Shown: positions 6,606-13,750 of the stretch, piece by piece
Position numbering within the stretch: the stretch's first letter is position 1
How the letters are laid out: every line of letters begins with the position of its first letter
From: Candidatus Sulfopaludibacter sp. SbA3
GTDB lineage: Bacteria > Acidobacteriota > Terriglobia > Bryobacterales > Bryobacteraceae
DNA: 14,622 bases
Assembly (NCBI GenBank): GCA_945861255.1
Contig: CAMAUG010000057.1
Coordinates: 1 to 14,622 of the forward strand
Direction of reading: 5' to 3'
Position numbers and translations under genes: made by a program
Notes under the pieces: generated by a model
Databases searched by the model: none
Told to the model about the DNA's origin: nothing
What the model saw: only the letters and a program-made list of their open reading frames with translations

Positions 6606-7961
6606 ATGCTCCAACAACATCTGGTGATCCTGCTGGTGAAGCTCGCGGTGGCCGCGTCGTTGGCCAGCATCTTGACGCGCAGCGGCAGTTTCCAACGCAT
6701 GTTGATGCGGGAAGAGCGCACGCTGCCACAGCGCGTGAAGATGGCGCTGGTAGCCGCGTTGATCTATGGCGCCGGTGTCGCCACGCGCGTTGTCACCGGG
6801 AACGGATACCAGGCGGTCGACCTGGGCCTGGAAGGCAGCCTCGCCATGGGGATGCTGGGCGGCTACGTCACCGGATTGCTTTCCGGAGTGCTGATTTCCA
6901 TTCCGGCCATGTTTAACGGTGAACCTTTGACCATGGTTCTGCTGGCCGCCGCCGGCGTGCTGGGAGGGCTGCTGCGGGACGTTGCACCGGATACGGAAGC
7001 CATCTGGAAGTTCACCATGTTTCCGGACCGCGCCCTGCTGCGTCTGCTGCGCAAACGCGACCTGCGCCGCTCGGCCTTCAGCATTGTGTGCGTGGCCGCC
7101 ATCTTTATCGCCGAATTGCTCCGTTCGGTGCTGGCCACTATCTTTCCCAATGGAGGAGTCTTTGCGCTGCAAGAAAACTGGAGCGATGGAAGCGCGTGGC
7201 TGACGGTGGCCGTATATCTCACCACGTTGTTCGCCACCGTTCTTCCCATCAAGATTTGGGACAGCCGCCGCAGTGAGATGAAACTGGAGCAGCAGCAATT
7301 GCGGCTGAACGAAGCGCGCCTGGATGCTCTCAGCCGCCAGATCAACCCTCACTTCCTGTTCAACACGCTGAACTCGGTGGCGTCGCTCATTCGCAGGGAT
7401 CAGGAACAAGCCCGCCGCATGGTGTTTAATCTCTCCAAGATCCTGCGGCGCCTGCTGCGCCAGCAGGACAATCTCACAACACTACGGGAAGAGCTTTCGT
7501 TCATCGACGACTATCTGGCCATTGAATTGGTGCGTTTCGGCGAGAAGCTCCGCTTTGAAAGAGAGATCGACCCGGTGACGCTGGATATGCTGGTGCCCAG
7601 CATGCTCTTGCAGCCGCTGGTAGAGAACAGCATTCGCCACGGTCTGTCCAGCAAGGTGGAAGGCGGCACCGTCAAGGTTCGCAGCCGCGTGGTGGACGGC
7701 CGTCTGCACATCTTGGTGGAAGACGACGGCGTGGGGATTCCGGAAGCCAAGCTGGGACGGCTATTTGAGCAGGGCATCGGTGTCAGCAATGTGAATGAAC
7801 GTTTGAAGGTATTGTTTGGAGACAGCTACAAGATGTGGATCGATAGCCGCGTTGGGGAGGGCACCACCACCGGCATCGAGCTTCCCGAACAGGCCGGCGG
7901 CGCGGGCGTACGCGCGGCTAACACGGACGTCGCCAACAAGACGGACGCGCTAGTGGGATAG
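6606..7961 (+). CDS. LytS/YehU-type sensor histidine kinase (orphan here)
   Basis: A membrane sensor kinase of 451 residues. The N-terminal half has several membrane segments (about 5-22, 46-63, 78-103, 108-124, 157-179, 197-214) and resembles the 5TM LytS sensor domain, especially 'GMLGGYVTGLLSG' and 'AAAGVLGGLLRD'. A cytoplasmic helix (218-245) leads to the His_kinase (PF06580) signature 'QINPHFLFNTLNS', with phospho-acceptor H249. The HATPase domain has an N box 'PLVENSIRHG' (337-346), a G1 box 'DDGVG' (373-377) and 'GIGVSNVNERL' (390-400). No GAF domain separates the parts. A 25-residue Ala/Gly-rich tail ends the protein. The ATG at 6606 has GGAAAA just upstream. LytS-type kinases normally pair with a LytTR-type regulator, but none is adjacent. 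Signal and target are unknown. Confidence 0.95.
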   Translation: MLQQHLVILLVKLAVAASLASILTRSGSFQRMLMREERTLPQRVKMALVAALIYGAGVATRVVTGNGYQAVDLGLEGSLAMGMLGGYVTGLLSGVLISIPAMFNGEPLTMVLLAAAGVLGGLLRDVAPDTEAIWKFTMFPDRALLRLLRKRDLRRSAFSIVCVAAIFIAELLRSVLATIFPNGGVFALQENWSDGSAWLTVAVYLTTLFATVLPIKIWDSRRSEMKLEQQQLRLNEARLDALSRQINPHFLFNTLNSVASLIRRDQEQARRMVFNLSKILRRLLRQQDNLTTLREELSFIDDYLAIELVRFGEKLRFEREIDPVTLDMLVPSMLLQPLVENSIRHGLSSKVEGGTVKVRSRVVDGRLHILVEDDGVGIPEAKLGRLFEQGIGVSNVNERLKVLFGDSYKMWIDSRVGEGTTTGIELPEQAGGAGVRAANTDVANKTDALVG

Positions 7962-7988
7962 CCGCTGGCGTGGAGTGGGGGCATGCCC

Positions 7989-8018
7989 TTGAAAGTAGGA
8001 CCGCAATCGGTGTATAAA
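7989..8018 (+). promoter_or_regulatory. Sigma70-like promoter before the methyltransferase
   Basis: TTGAAA (7989-7994) and TATAAA (8013-8018), each five of six consensus bases, are 18 bp apart. The predicted start is near 8025, downstream of an in-frame ATG at 7983 and upstream of the TTG at 8088. The two hexamers coincide with codons that repeat the end of the kinase gene (see findings), so the match could be a by-product of that similarity. Confidence 0.5.
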
Positions 8019-8087
8019 ATGTGGATTCGTCCGCCAGTTGGGCGGAACCACCGAAACGGGGAAGGCGCGGTACCATGGGGAGGACTC

Positions 8088-8780
8088 TTGGCGGACTTAA
8101 ACTATTCTCTGCCGGCCCAAACGGACGCGATGCCGCGCACCATCGCGGATCGTACCCGGCGCGTGTACGACACGCTGGCAGCGGTCTATCCGGCAAGTAC
8201 GTTCTTCTTCCACTCCAAGGCGCATGAGTGGGCTCTGAGGCACTCCGGTATCCGCAACGGCATGCAGGTGCTGGAGGTAGCCACGGGCTCCGGGGAAATG
8301 TTCCGGCGCCTGGTGCGGGCGAATCCGGCGGGAATCACGTTTGGCCTGGACCTTTCGCCCAACATGGCGGCCCGGACGCAATCGCGCGCGCGCCAGGAAG
8401 TGCGGGGCGTCCGGGCGCACTGCGGCGCCGTTGACGTTCGCCACATGCCTTTCCGCGATGCCAGCTTCGATGCCATCATGTGCTGCTACCTGTTCGAACT
8501 GTTGGCCCATGACGATATCCAGCTCACACTGCGGGAAATCCAGCGCGTGCTGCGCCCGGGAGGAACGTTCTCGCTGGTGCTGATCGGACAGAACGTGGAG
8601 TTCTTCAATCGCGTATACGGCGTGGCGGGGAAGCTGGTGCCCGCCTTTTGGGGTCGCCAGGTGGAGGAGCACTTCCCGGACCTGGTCACGGATTTGGGCC
8701 TGCATGTTGAGAAGAATCATTTCGTGCGGCAGACGTTTTATCCGTCGCGCGTGGTAATATTTCGCAAGCCCATGCGTTGA
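8088..8780 (+). CDS. Class I SAM-dependent methyltransferase, UbiE-like
   Basis: A 230-residue soluble methyltransferase. Motif I is 'VLEVATGSGE' (61-70), the acidic ribose-binding residue is D88 in 'GLDLSPNM', the motif II region is 'DVRHMPFRDASFDAIMCC' (116-133), and 'LREIQRVLRPGGTFSLVL' (148-165) is the usual post-motif helix-strand. The order fits Methyltransf_11/UbiE-type enzymes acting on quinones, lipids or small molecules; the substrate cannot be read. Start choice: TTG 8088 has GGGGAGGA immediately upstream (short 3-4 nt spacing). ATG 7983 has GGAG at 7 nt and would add 35 residues unlike the family, and a promoter-like sequence lies after it. ATG 8130 lacks a Shine-Dalgarno. It follows the kinase gene by 126 bp and converges with the next gene. 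Confidence 0.88.
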   Translation: MADLNYSLPAQTDAMPRTIADRTRRVYDTLAAVYPASTFFFHSKAHEWALRHSGIRNGMQVLEVATGSGEMFRRLVRANPAGITFGLDLSPNMAARTQSRARQEVRGVRAHCGAVDVRHMPFRDASFDAIMCCYLFELLAHDDIQLTLREIQRVLRPGGTFSLVLIGQNVEFFNRVYGVAGKLVPAFWGRQVEEHFPDLVTDLGLHVEKNHFVRQTFYPSRVVIFRKPMR

Positions 8781-8875
8781 GCGTGACCGCCGGCAGCAAC
8801 ATGACTCCAGCCCCGCTGCGGGAGGCGGACCGCGCCCGGAGGCTGTTTCGTGGCCCGCGGCGGAGGCAATGTCCT

Positions 8876-9274
8876 TCAATGCGCCGGCTGCTTGGCCATG
8901 GCGTCATGCTCGGCAGCCATCGCCAGTGCTTCTTTAGCCAGGTTCCGGCAGTGCTGCGCGTAGAACTTGCAGTGCTCCACGGTGGCGGGCGACATTGGAT
9001 GCTTCTGGGCCCTCCCTTTCGCGGTAAGGTCTTTTTCGTATTCCGCCGCCAGCGCCTCGTGTTCCTTGGCGTCGGCTTCATGCTCGGCGGCAACGGCCCG
9101 ATAGTGCGCGGCCAATTGTAGGTGATCGGCTGGCGCGTTATGAGCGCTGGCCAAACGTCTCAGTTCCGCTGCGGGCAGCTTTCCCGGTGCCTGTTGTGCC
9201 GTGCCGTGGTCCACGAAGGCCGTCAGTAAGAGACCGGCCGCGAGGACTCCGGAGATAAATAGTTTTGCTCCCAT
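8876..9274 (-). CDS. Small exported His/Ala-rich helical protein
   Basis: A 132-residue protein with a signal peptide ('LFISGVLAAGLLLTAF', probable cleavage after A26 in 'HGTAQ'). The mature part looks almost entirely helical and charged, with no recognised domain. It shows heptad spacing in 'AAHYRAVAAEHEADAKEHEALAAEYE' positions 55-80: H57, then H65, H72 and Y79 seven residues apart, with alanines filling the other core positions. A second helix (100-127) carries two cysteines (C102, C109) and more His. Ten mature histidines suggest possible metal binding, but this is inference; a simple periplasmic coiled-coil or helical hairpin is equally possible. ATG 9274 is preceded by AAAGGAGAG at about 10 nt; longer starts lack a signal peptide at the N-terminus. 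I know similar unnamed proteins only as hypotheticals. Confidence 0.85.
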   Translation of the reverse strand: MGAKLFISGVLAAGLLLTAFVDHGTAQQAPGKLPAAELRRLASAHNAPADHLQLAAHYRAVAAEHEADAKEHEALAAEYEKDLTAKGRAQKHPMSPATVEHCKFYAQHCRNLAKEALAMAAEHDAMAKQPAH

Positions 9275-9298
9275 TTTGGGTTCTCTCCTTTCGCTCAA

Positions 9299-9324
9299 AT
9301 TGCTCCGCGACGTGGAGAAGCAAT
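9299..9324 (-). promoter_or_regulatory. Imperfect inverted repeat upstream of the His/Ala-rich gene
   Basis: The arms ATTGCT (9299-9304) and AGCAAT (9319-9324) flank a 14-bp centre in which CC and GG can also pair. It lies 25-50 bp before the start codon on the coding strand, a normal operator position, but I find no convincing promoter hexamers beside it. The remaining intergenic DNA to serS (9325-9539) shows only a short CTGGGT/ACCCAG hairpin at 9417-9434. Confidence 0.3.
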
Positions 9325-9539
9325 CGGAAGTAAGAGAGCAAAGGAAGGGCCACGGAGGTAACGCGTTGATTTCCTGGGCCGGACTGGCTACCCGAAGTGC
9401 GTACCAAGTATTTTCGCTGGGTACCTTCACCCAGTGACACCCAACTCCCTCGGTGAATCGTACGTTTGGGGCAACGCTCTCCGGGCGCTTCCTGGATTGA
9501 CGGCCACTACCGCGGGGCGCCCTGCCGGGTGCTGGGCCT

Positions 9540-10829
9540 CTAACCTGCCGCGCGGATGACTTCTACGCCCATATATGGCCGCAACGCCTCCGGTACCACC
9601 ACGCTGCCGTCGGCCTGCTGGTAGTTTTCGACGATGGCCAGCCAGGTGCGTCCCACCGCCAGGCCGCTACCGTTGAGCGTGTGCACGAAGTCGGGCTTGT
9701 CTTTGCTCGATTTCGCGCCGCCGGACTTCGCACGTATGGAAGCGCGGCGGGCCTGATAGCCTTCGAAGTTCGAGCACGACGAAATTTCCTTAAAACCGTT
9801 CTGCCCGGGCAGCCACACTTCAATGTCGTAGGTCTTCGCGGAACTTGCGCCTACGTCGCCCGTGCACAGGACTACCGTGCGATAGGGCAACCCCAGGCGC
9901 TGCAGGATATCCTCGGCGTCGCGCGTGAGGGACTCCAGCTCTTCGTAGCTGTTTTCGGGCCGGGCGAATTTCACCAGCTCCACTTTCTGGAACTGGTGCT
10001 GCCGGATAATCCCGCGCACGTCGCGCCCGTAGGAACCCGCCTCGCTGCGGAAGCACGGCGTGTATGCGCAATACTTCAGGGGCAACTTGTCAAGATCCAA
10101 TATTTCATCGCGATGCAGATTGGTCACCGGCACCTCGGCGGTCGGAGCAAGGTAGTAGTCGGTGCCTTGCAGCTTAAACAGGTCGACTTCGAACTTCGGG
10201 AGCTGGCCCGTGCCATACAGGCTGGCGGAGTTGATGACAAACGGCGGCAGCACCTCCGTGTAGCCATGCTGCGTGGTGTGCACATCCAGCATGAAGTTGA
10301 TCAGCGCGCGCTCCAGCTTGGCGCCCAGGCCCATATAAACCACGAACCGCGCACCCGTGATTTTCGCGGCGCGGTCGAAATCCAGGATGCCCAGCCCAGG
10401 CCCCAGATCCCAATGCGCTTTCGGCTCGAAGGAAAACGCCGGTGGCGTTCCCCACCGGCGGACCTCCATGTTAGCGTCCGCGCTCTTGCCGGTGGGAACC
10501 GACGGGTGGGGCGTGTTCGGCACTCCGGCCAGCATCAGCTTGAATTGTTCGTCAAGCTCGTTGGCATTCGTCTCCAGCGCCGTGATGCGCTCGCCCATTT
10601 CGCGAACCGCGCCTTGCCTAGCGGCGGTGTCCTGGCCGGCTTTCTTGAGCTTCCCGATTTCCTGGGATTCCGCGTTGCGCTGGGCCTTAAGCTGCTCGGA
10701 TTCCGTCAGCGCCGCACGGCGAGCCGCATCCAGGCTGCGAAACGCGTCCACGTCGAGCGCGAATCCGCGATCCGCCAGTCGTAAGGCAATGGTGTCCAGA
10801 TTGTGGCGAAAATATCCGAGATCGTACAT
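9540..10829 (-). CDS. serS: Seryl-tRNA synthetase
   Basis: Charges tRNA-Ser (and tRNA-Sec where present) with serine in the cytoplasm; a class II synthetase. Length is 429 residues, typical. The N-terminal tRNA-binding coiled coil (about 30-100) is rich in charged heptads. The catalytic domain has the serine-binding 'TAE' loop (230-232), motif 2 'CFRSEAGSYGRDVRG' (259-273) followed by 'RQHQFQKVE', the 'ISSCSNFEGYQARR' segment (349-362), and motif 3 'LNGSGLAVGRTWLAIVENYQ' (385-404). The ATG at 10829 gives the standard N-terminus 'MYDLGYFRHN'. The Shine-Dalgarno is weak (GGGAA). It starts 33 nt after the citrate synthase stop codon on the same strand, so the two are probably co-transcribed. No terminator with a U-run is seen after its stop. 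Confidence 0.98.
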   Translation of the reverse strand: MYDLGYFRHNLDTIALRLADRGFALDVDAFRSLDAARRAALTESEQLKAQRNAESQEIGKLKKAGQDTAARQGAVREMGERITALETNANELDEQFKLMLAGVPNTPHPSVPTGKSADANMEVRRWGTPPAFSFEPKAHWDLGPGLGILDFDRAAKITGARFVVYMGLGAKLERALINFMLDVHTTQHGYTEVLPPFVINSASLYGTGQLPKFEVDLFKLQGTDYYLAPTAEVPVTNLHRDEILDLDKLPLKYCAYTPCFRSEAGSYGRDVRGIIRQHQFQKVELVKFARPENSYEELESLTRDAEDILQRLGLPYRTVVLCTGDVGASSAKTYDIEVWLPGQNGFKEISSCSNFEGYQARRASIRAKSGGAKSSKDKPDFVHTLNGSGLAVGRTWLAIVENYQQADGSVVVPEALRPYMGVEVIRAAG

Positions 10830-10862
10830 GGAGTTCCCAGGTCTTGCCGCCGGCGCGCCGGC

Positions 10863-11987
10863 CTAGCGTGCCGCTACGGGTACCCACGCCTGTCCTGGTT
10901 CGGCGCCCTTGTACTCCGCGCGAGGCCGGATCAGCCGGTTGTGGCGGTACTGCTCCAGAACGTGCGCGGTCCAGCCGGACATGCGGCTCACAGCGAAAAT
11001 CGGCGTGAACAGGTCGATCGGAATCCCCAACGAATAGTACGTGGATGCCGAATAGAAATCGACATTGGCGTTAAGGCCCTTATTTTCCTTGATGTAGGAT
11101 TCCACCTGCGTGGAGATCTCATACAGTTTTTCATGGCCCGTGCGCTCGCCCAGGTCCTTGGCCATGCCCTTCAGGCTGGCCGCGCGGGGGTCAATCGTGT
11201 GATACACGCGATGGCCGAAGCCGGGAATCTTGATCTTGTTGGCCAGCCTCTCCTTCACCATGGCCAGCGCCTGCTCCGTGGAATCCACTTCCAGCAGCAG
11301 GTGGATCACCTCTTCATTGGCTCCGCCGTGCAGAGGGCCGCGTAGCGCGCCGACGCCGCTGGTGATGGCGGAATAAATGTCTGAGAGCGTGGCGGCAGTA
11401 ACGCGCGCAGCGAACGTGGACGCGTTTAGTTCATGCTCGGCGTGCAGCGTAAGCGCGATGTCGAAAGTGCGCTCCATCACATCGTCAGGCTTCTTGCCGG
11501 TGAGCGTATAGAGAAAATTGCCCGCGAAACTCAGGGCTGGATCGCCCGGCACTACCGGGTTGCCGTTGCGCAGGCGGTCGAAGCTGGTCACGATCGTAGC
11601 CGTCTGCGCCATGAGCTTGCTGGCCTTCTTTTCGTTGGCTTCAATGGAGTTGTCGTTGAGCAGCGGATCGTACAGCGCCAGCATGGAAACCGCCGTGCGC
11701 AGTACGTGCATGGGCGAGGCACCTTTCGGCGCGCCGGCGAGAAACGCCTCCACGGGAGCGGGCAACTCGCGATGGGCGATGAGTGCGGCCTTTAGCCCAT
11801 CCAGTTCCGCTTGCTTCGGAAGCCGGCCGTTCCATAGCAGGAAGACCACTTCCTCGAACTTGGCGTTTTCGGCCAACGTCTCAATCCGGTAACCCTGATA
11901 GCTCAGAATTCCCGCGTCTCCGTCGATGTAACAAATCCGCGAATCCGTCGCGACGACGCCCTCCAGACCCCCACCCGTAGCTACCAT
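10863..11987 (-). CDS. gltA: Citrate synthase (short type)
   Basis: Condenses oxaloacetate with acetyl-CoA to citrate, entering the TCA cycle. At 374 residues it is the shorter bacterial/archaeal form without the N-terminal domain of E. coli GltA. The catalytic residues are visible: H220 in 'GPLHGGANE' (217-225), H259 in 'KIPGFGHRVYHTIDPRA' (253-269) and D310 in 'NVDFYSASTYYSLG' (308-321). The oxaloacetate-binding His is in 'LHAEHELNAST' (181-191). Short citrate synthases and 2-methylcitrate synthases cannot be told apart reliably by eye, but no prpB or prpD genes are nearby, favouring the TCA role. The ATG at 11987 has the strongest Shine-Dalgarno in the window, AAGGAGA, 3-4 nt before the start. 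It leads a probable gltA-serS operon. Confidence 0.95.
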   Translation of the reverse strand: MVATGGGLEGVVATDSRICYIDGDAGILSYQGYRIETLAENAKFEEVVFLLWNGRLPKQAELDGLKAALIAHRELPAPVEAFLAGAPKGASPMHVLRTAVSMLALYDPLLNDNSIEANEKKASKLMAQTATIVTSFDRLRNGNPVVPGDPALSFAGNFLYTLTGKKPDDVMERTFDIALTLHAEHELNASTFAARVTAATLSDIYSAITSGVGALRGPLHGGANEEVIHLLLEVDSTEQALAMVKERLANKIKIPGFGHRVYHTIDPRAASLKGMAKDLGERTGHEKLYEISTQVESYIKENKGLNANVDFYSASTYYSLGIPIDLFTPIFAVSRMSGWTAHVLEQYRHNRLIRPRAEYKGAEPGQAWVPVAAR

Positions 11988-12261
11988 GATTCTCCTTCAG
12001 AAATCTTGCAAAAATTCCCTACTCGCACAAGACTGGCGGCCCGCCGAAAGCAAATGAGGATCTACCTGGCGGAAATCTCAGTTTAGCATCCAAGGGCGGG
12101 GGCATAGAAATGAAATAGAGGTTTTCGCGAATCTCAAAAGCATGGCGGGCGACTCCCCCGCGCAGCCCGCGGCTCCGCGGCGCAGCCAACGGCTCCGGGC
12201 ACATCAGCGGCTCCGGGCACGTCATGCGGCTCCGGGCACATCAGCGGCTCCTGCGCGCCGT
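11988..12261. other. Intergenic region upstream of gltA
   Basis: This 274-bp gap carries no supported gene. Near gltA it is AT-richer and must hold the gltA promoter, but I cannot identify a convincing -35/-10 pair. The part nearer the lipoprotein gene is GC-rich and contains the tandem repeats at 12190-12252. Confidence 0.6.
12190..12252. repeat. Short tandem repeat, 18-bp unit, about 3.4 copies
   Basis: The unit CGGCTCCGGGCACATCAG occurs at 12190-12207 and 12227-12244. A 19-bp variant (GTCATG in place of ATCAG) lies at 12208-12226, and a truncated copy follows at 12245. A weaker related stretch (CGGCTCCGCGGC) precedes it near 12170. It lies just beyond the lipoprotein stop codon. Slippage-type expansion is the simplest reading. 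Confidence 0.8.
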
Positions 12262-12846
12262 TTATTGGTGCAAGATCTGAACCAACCGCCAACCTTCTTC
12301 AGCCTTGGCGAATTCGAAGGCGGCAGGCGCCGTTTCGCTCAGTGCTCCGCGCCGGACACCCATGATTTGCAGGGGGCCACTGAAACAGGGATGGTCGATC
12401 CGCACTCCTGCCCAAACCTCAACACGTTTTGCTCCGTTTGGGTGATCCTTAATATTCACCACCTGCTTGACCACCAGCGGAAACGTCCCGCGGACCTGAG
12501 TATTAGGCCGGTCGCGGCCGTATTCGCCCACGGAAACATCATCGGTAAAGCCGAGTGCCCGTCCGCGTTCCAACAACGGAGCAACCTTGCGGGCCGCGGA
12601 CTGGTCTACTTCACCGAACAACTCATTCTGTATGCCGCACGTCATCTGCTCCGGGTTCATCGCGACCTGTTCGCTTTCGAATTTCATTTTCCGTCCGCTG
12701 CTCACGGAAATAACACGTCCGGCGTCCAGAGCTTCCTCGTTGCTGCCGCAGCCGATCAACGGCACAAACATCGCCGCCATCAGAAGCGCAGCCGGGGTCG
12801 GCCGTAATGCACGATAACATGAGAATTTGAGAGCATCGGTAGACAT
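12262..12846 (-). CDS. Putative lipoprotein of unknown function
   Basis: A 194-residue protein with a lipoprotein signal: a basic start, the hydrophobic 'AALLMAAMFVPLIGC' and a lipobox ending at C33 (L-I-G-C). The mature part has no domain I recognise. It includes 'EQMTCGIQNELFGEV' (66-80), 'TFPLVVKQVVNIKDHPNG' (121-138), 'RVEVWAGVRIDHPCFSG' (141-157) and a C-terminal 'EEGWRLVQILHQ', an ending often seen in small beta-rich domains of NTF2-like or similar lipoproteins, though that is only a resemblance. Residue +2 after the lipidated Cys is Gly, not Asp, so outer-membrane sorting by Lol rules is possible. ATG 12846 has only a weak Shine-Dalgarno (AAGAAG). It stands alone, 112 bp downstream of the glycosyltransferase. 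Confidence 0.82.
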   Translation of the reverse strand: MSTDALKFSCYRALRPTPAALLMAAMFVPLIGCGSNEEALDAGRVISVSSGRKMKFESEQVAMNPEQMTCGIQNELFGEVDQSAARKVAPLLERGRALGFTDDVSVGEYGRDRPNTQVRGTFPLVVKQVVNIKDHPNGAKRVEVWAGVRIDHPCFSGPLQIMGVRRGALSETAPAAFEFAKAEEGWRLVQILHQ

Positions 12847-12958
12847 AGGGCTTCTTGCGTACTATCGGCGTTCCGGCCGCATTTCTTGAGAGCGGGGAAG
12901 CCAAGGTGCAAGTCCTTGACCGGCATTGGTTTGGGGATCGGGTTTCGCCTGCAGCCGC

Positions 12959-13747
12959 TTACTTGGCAGCCCCAGGCGCCGGCATCTCCGCATAGCGCCG
13001 CTTCAGGCTCTCAAACTGCCGTTGTCGCGGAACCCCCCACTGGTGCAGTTGGTATCGCAAAAGCAGCCACAAGATAGCCAGGCCGTAGATCGAACTCTGC
13101 ACGAACGATGCGGAGGACGCCTGCGGAAAATAGCGCGTCGGCACGGGCACTTCGGCGATGCGGGCGCGCGACTCCACTAACTGGGCCACGATTTCCTGAT
13201 CGAAGATGAAGTTGTCAGAATTCATTTCCAGGTTCACGCTTTCCAGCGCCTCCCGCGCGAACGCCCGGTAGCCGGTGTGATATTCGGCCAACGCGAGTCC
13301 GAACACGTGATTTTCCAGGCTCGTGAGAAAGCGGTTGGCCACGTATTTCCACCAGGGCATGCCTTGCTTGACGGGGCTGTCGCCCATGAGCCGGGAACCC
13401 AGTACCACGTCGGCGCGGCCTTCTTGAATGGGCCGGACGATCTCCGGCAGCAGGCGTGGATCGTACTGGTAATCCGGATGCACCATCACCACGATGCCTG
13501 CGCCTGCCTTCAGCGCCTCCCGGTAGCACGTTTTCTGGTTCGCGCCATATCCGTAGTTCTGATTGTGGACGAACAATTCCAACCCCATCTCGCGCGCGAT
13601 GGTGGCGGTCTCATCGGAGCTGCCGTCGTCCACCAAGATCACCAGGTCGAAGGAGCCGGGCGGCAGATCCGCATAGGTCATATGCAGCGTCTTGGCCGCG
13701 TTATAGGCGGGCATCACCACCACGACTTTAGGTTTGGAAATCGGCAC
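12959..13747 (-). CDS. Glycosyltransferase family 2 (polyprenyl-phosphate glycosyltransferase-like)
   Basis: A 262-residue GT-A fold transferase using a nucleotide-sugar donor. The N-terminal strand is 'VVVVMPAYNAAKTL' (8-21), 'VDDGSSD' (39-45) binds the nucleotide, 'HPDYQYDP' (90-97) replaces the usual DADLQ metal-binding segment, and 'EYHTGYRAF' (155-163) and 'FDQEIVAQ' (182-189) match the acceptor-side elements of DPM1/DPMS-like family 2 enzymes. A short hydrophobic stretch near 220-231 may contact the membrane, but there is no transmembrane anchor pair. The likely role is sugar transfer to a polyprenyl phosphate or an envelope glycan; the substrate is not readable. The start is GTG 13747, because the TAA of the upstream peptidase gene lies only one codon before it in the same frame. 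The two genes are almost certainly co-transcribed. Confidence 0.92.
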   Translation of the reverse strand: MPISKPKVVVVMPAYNAAKTLHMTYADLPPGSFDLVILVDDGSSDETATIAREMGLELFVHNQNYGYGANQKTCYREALKAGAGIVVMVHPDYQYDPRLLPEIVRPIQEGRADVVLGSRLMGDSPVKQGMPWWKYVANRFLTSLENHVFGLALAEYHTGYRAFAREALESVNLEMNSDNFIFDQEIVAQLVESRARIAEVPVPTRYFPQASSASFVQSSIYGLAILWLLLRYQLHQWGVPRQRQFESLKRRYAEMPAPGAAK

Positions 13748-13750
13748 GCC

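Noticed and set aside
9417..9434. CTGGGT/ACCCAG hairpin in the gap before serS
   Set aside because: A 6-bp stem with no U-run on the minus strand and too far from the serS stop to be a clear terminator.
9681..10784. Long plus-strand open frame opposite serS
   Set aside because: It is the antisense shadow of a complete seryl-tRNA synthetase, has no recognisable motifs, and arises from GC-rich codon bias.
12019..12225. Minus-strand open frame with a repeated CPEPL motif
   Set aside because: The repeat is the translated 18-bp tandem repeat; there is no Shine-Dalgarno or homology, and the unit length changes within the array.
12893..12923. Plus-strand stretch resembling the core of a cobalamin riboswitch (GGGGAAGCC, AAGGTGCAAGTCC, then a short stem)
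   Set aside because: Only the GGGAA and GGTG-AA-TCC core blocks match; the CCCCGC loop and the B12-box end are missing. The strand is antisense to the flanking genes, so there is nothing for it to regulate. Probably chance, or at most a relic.
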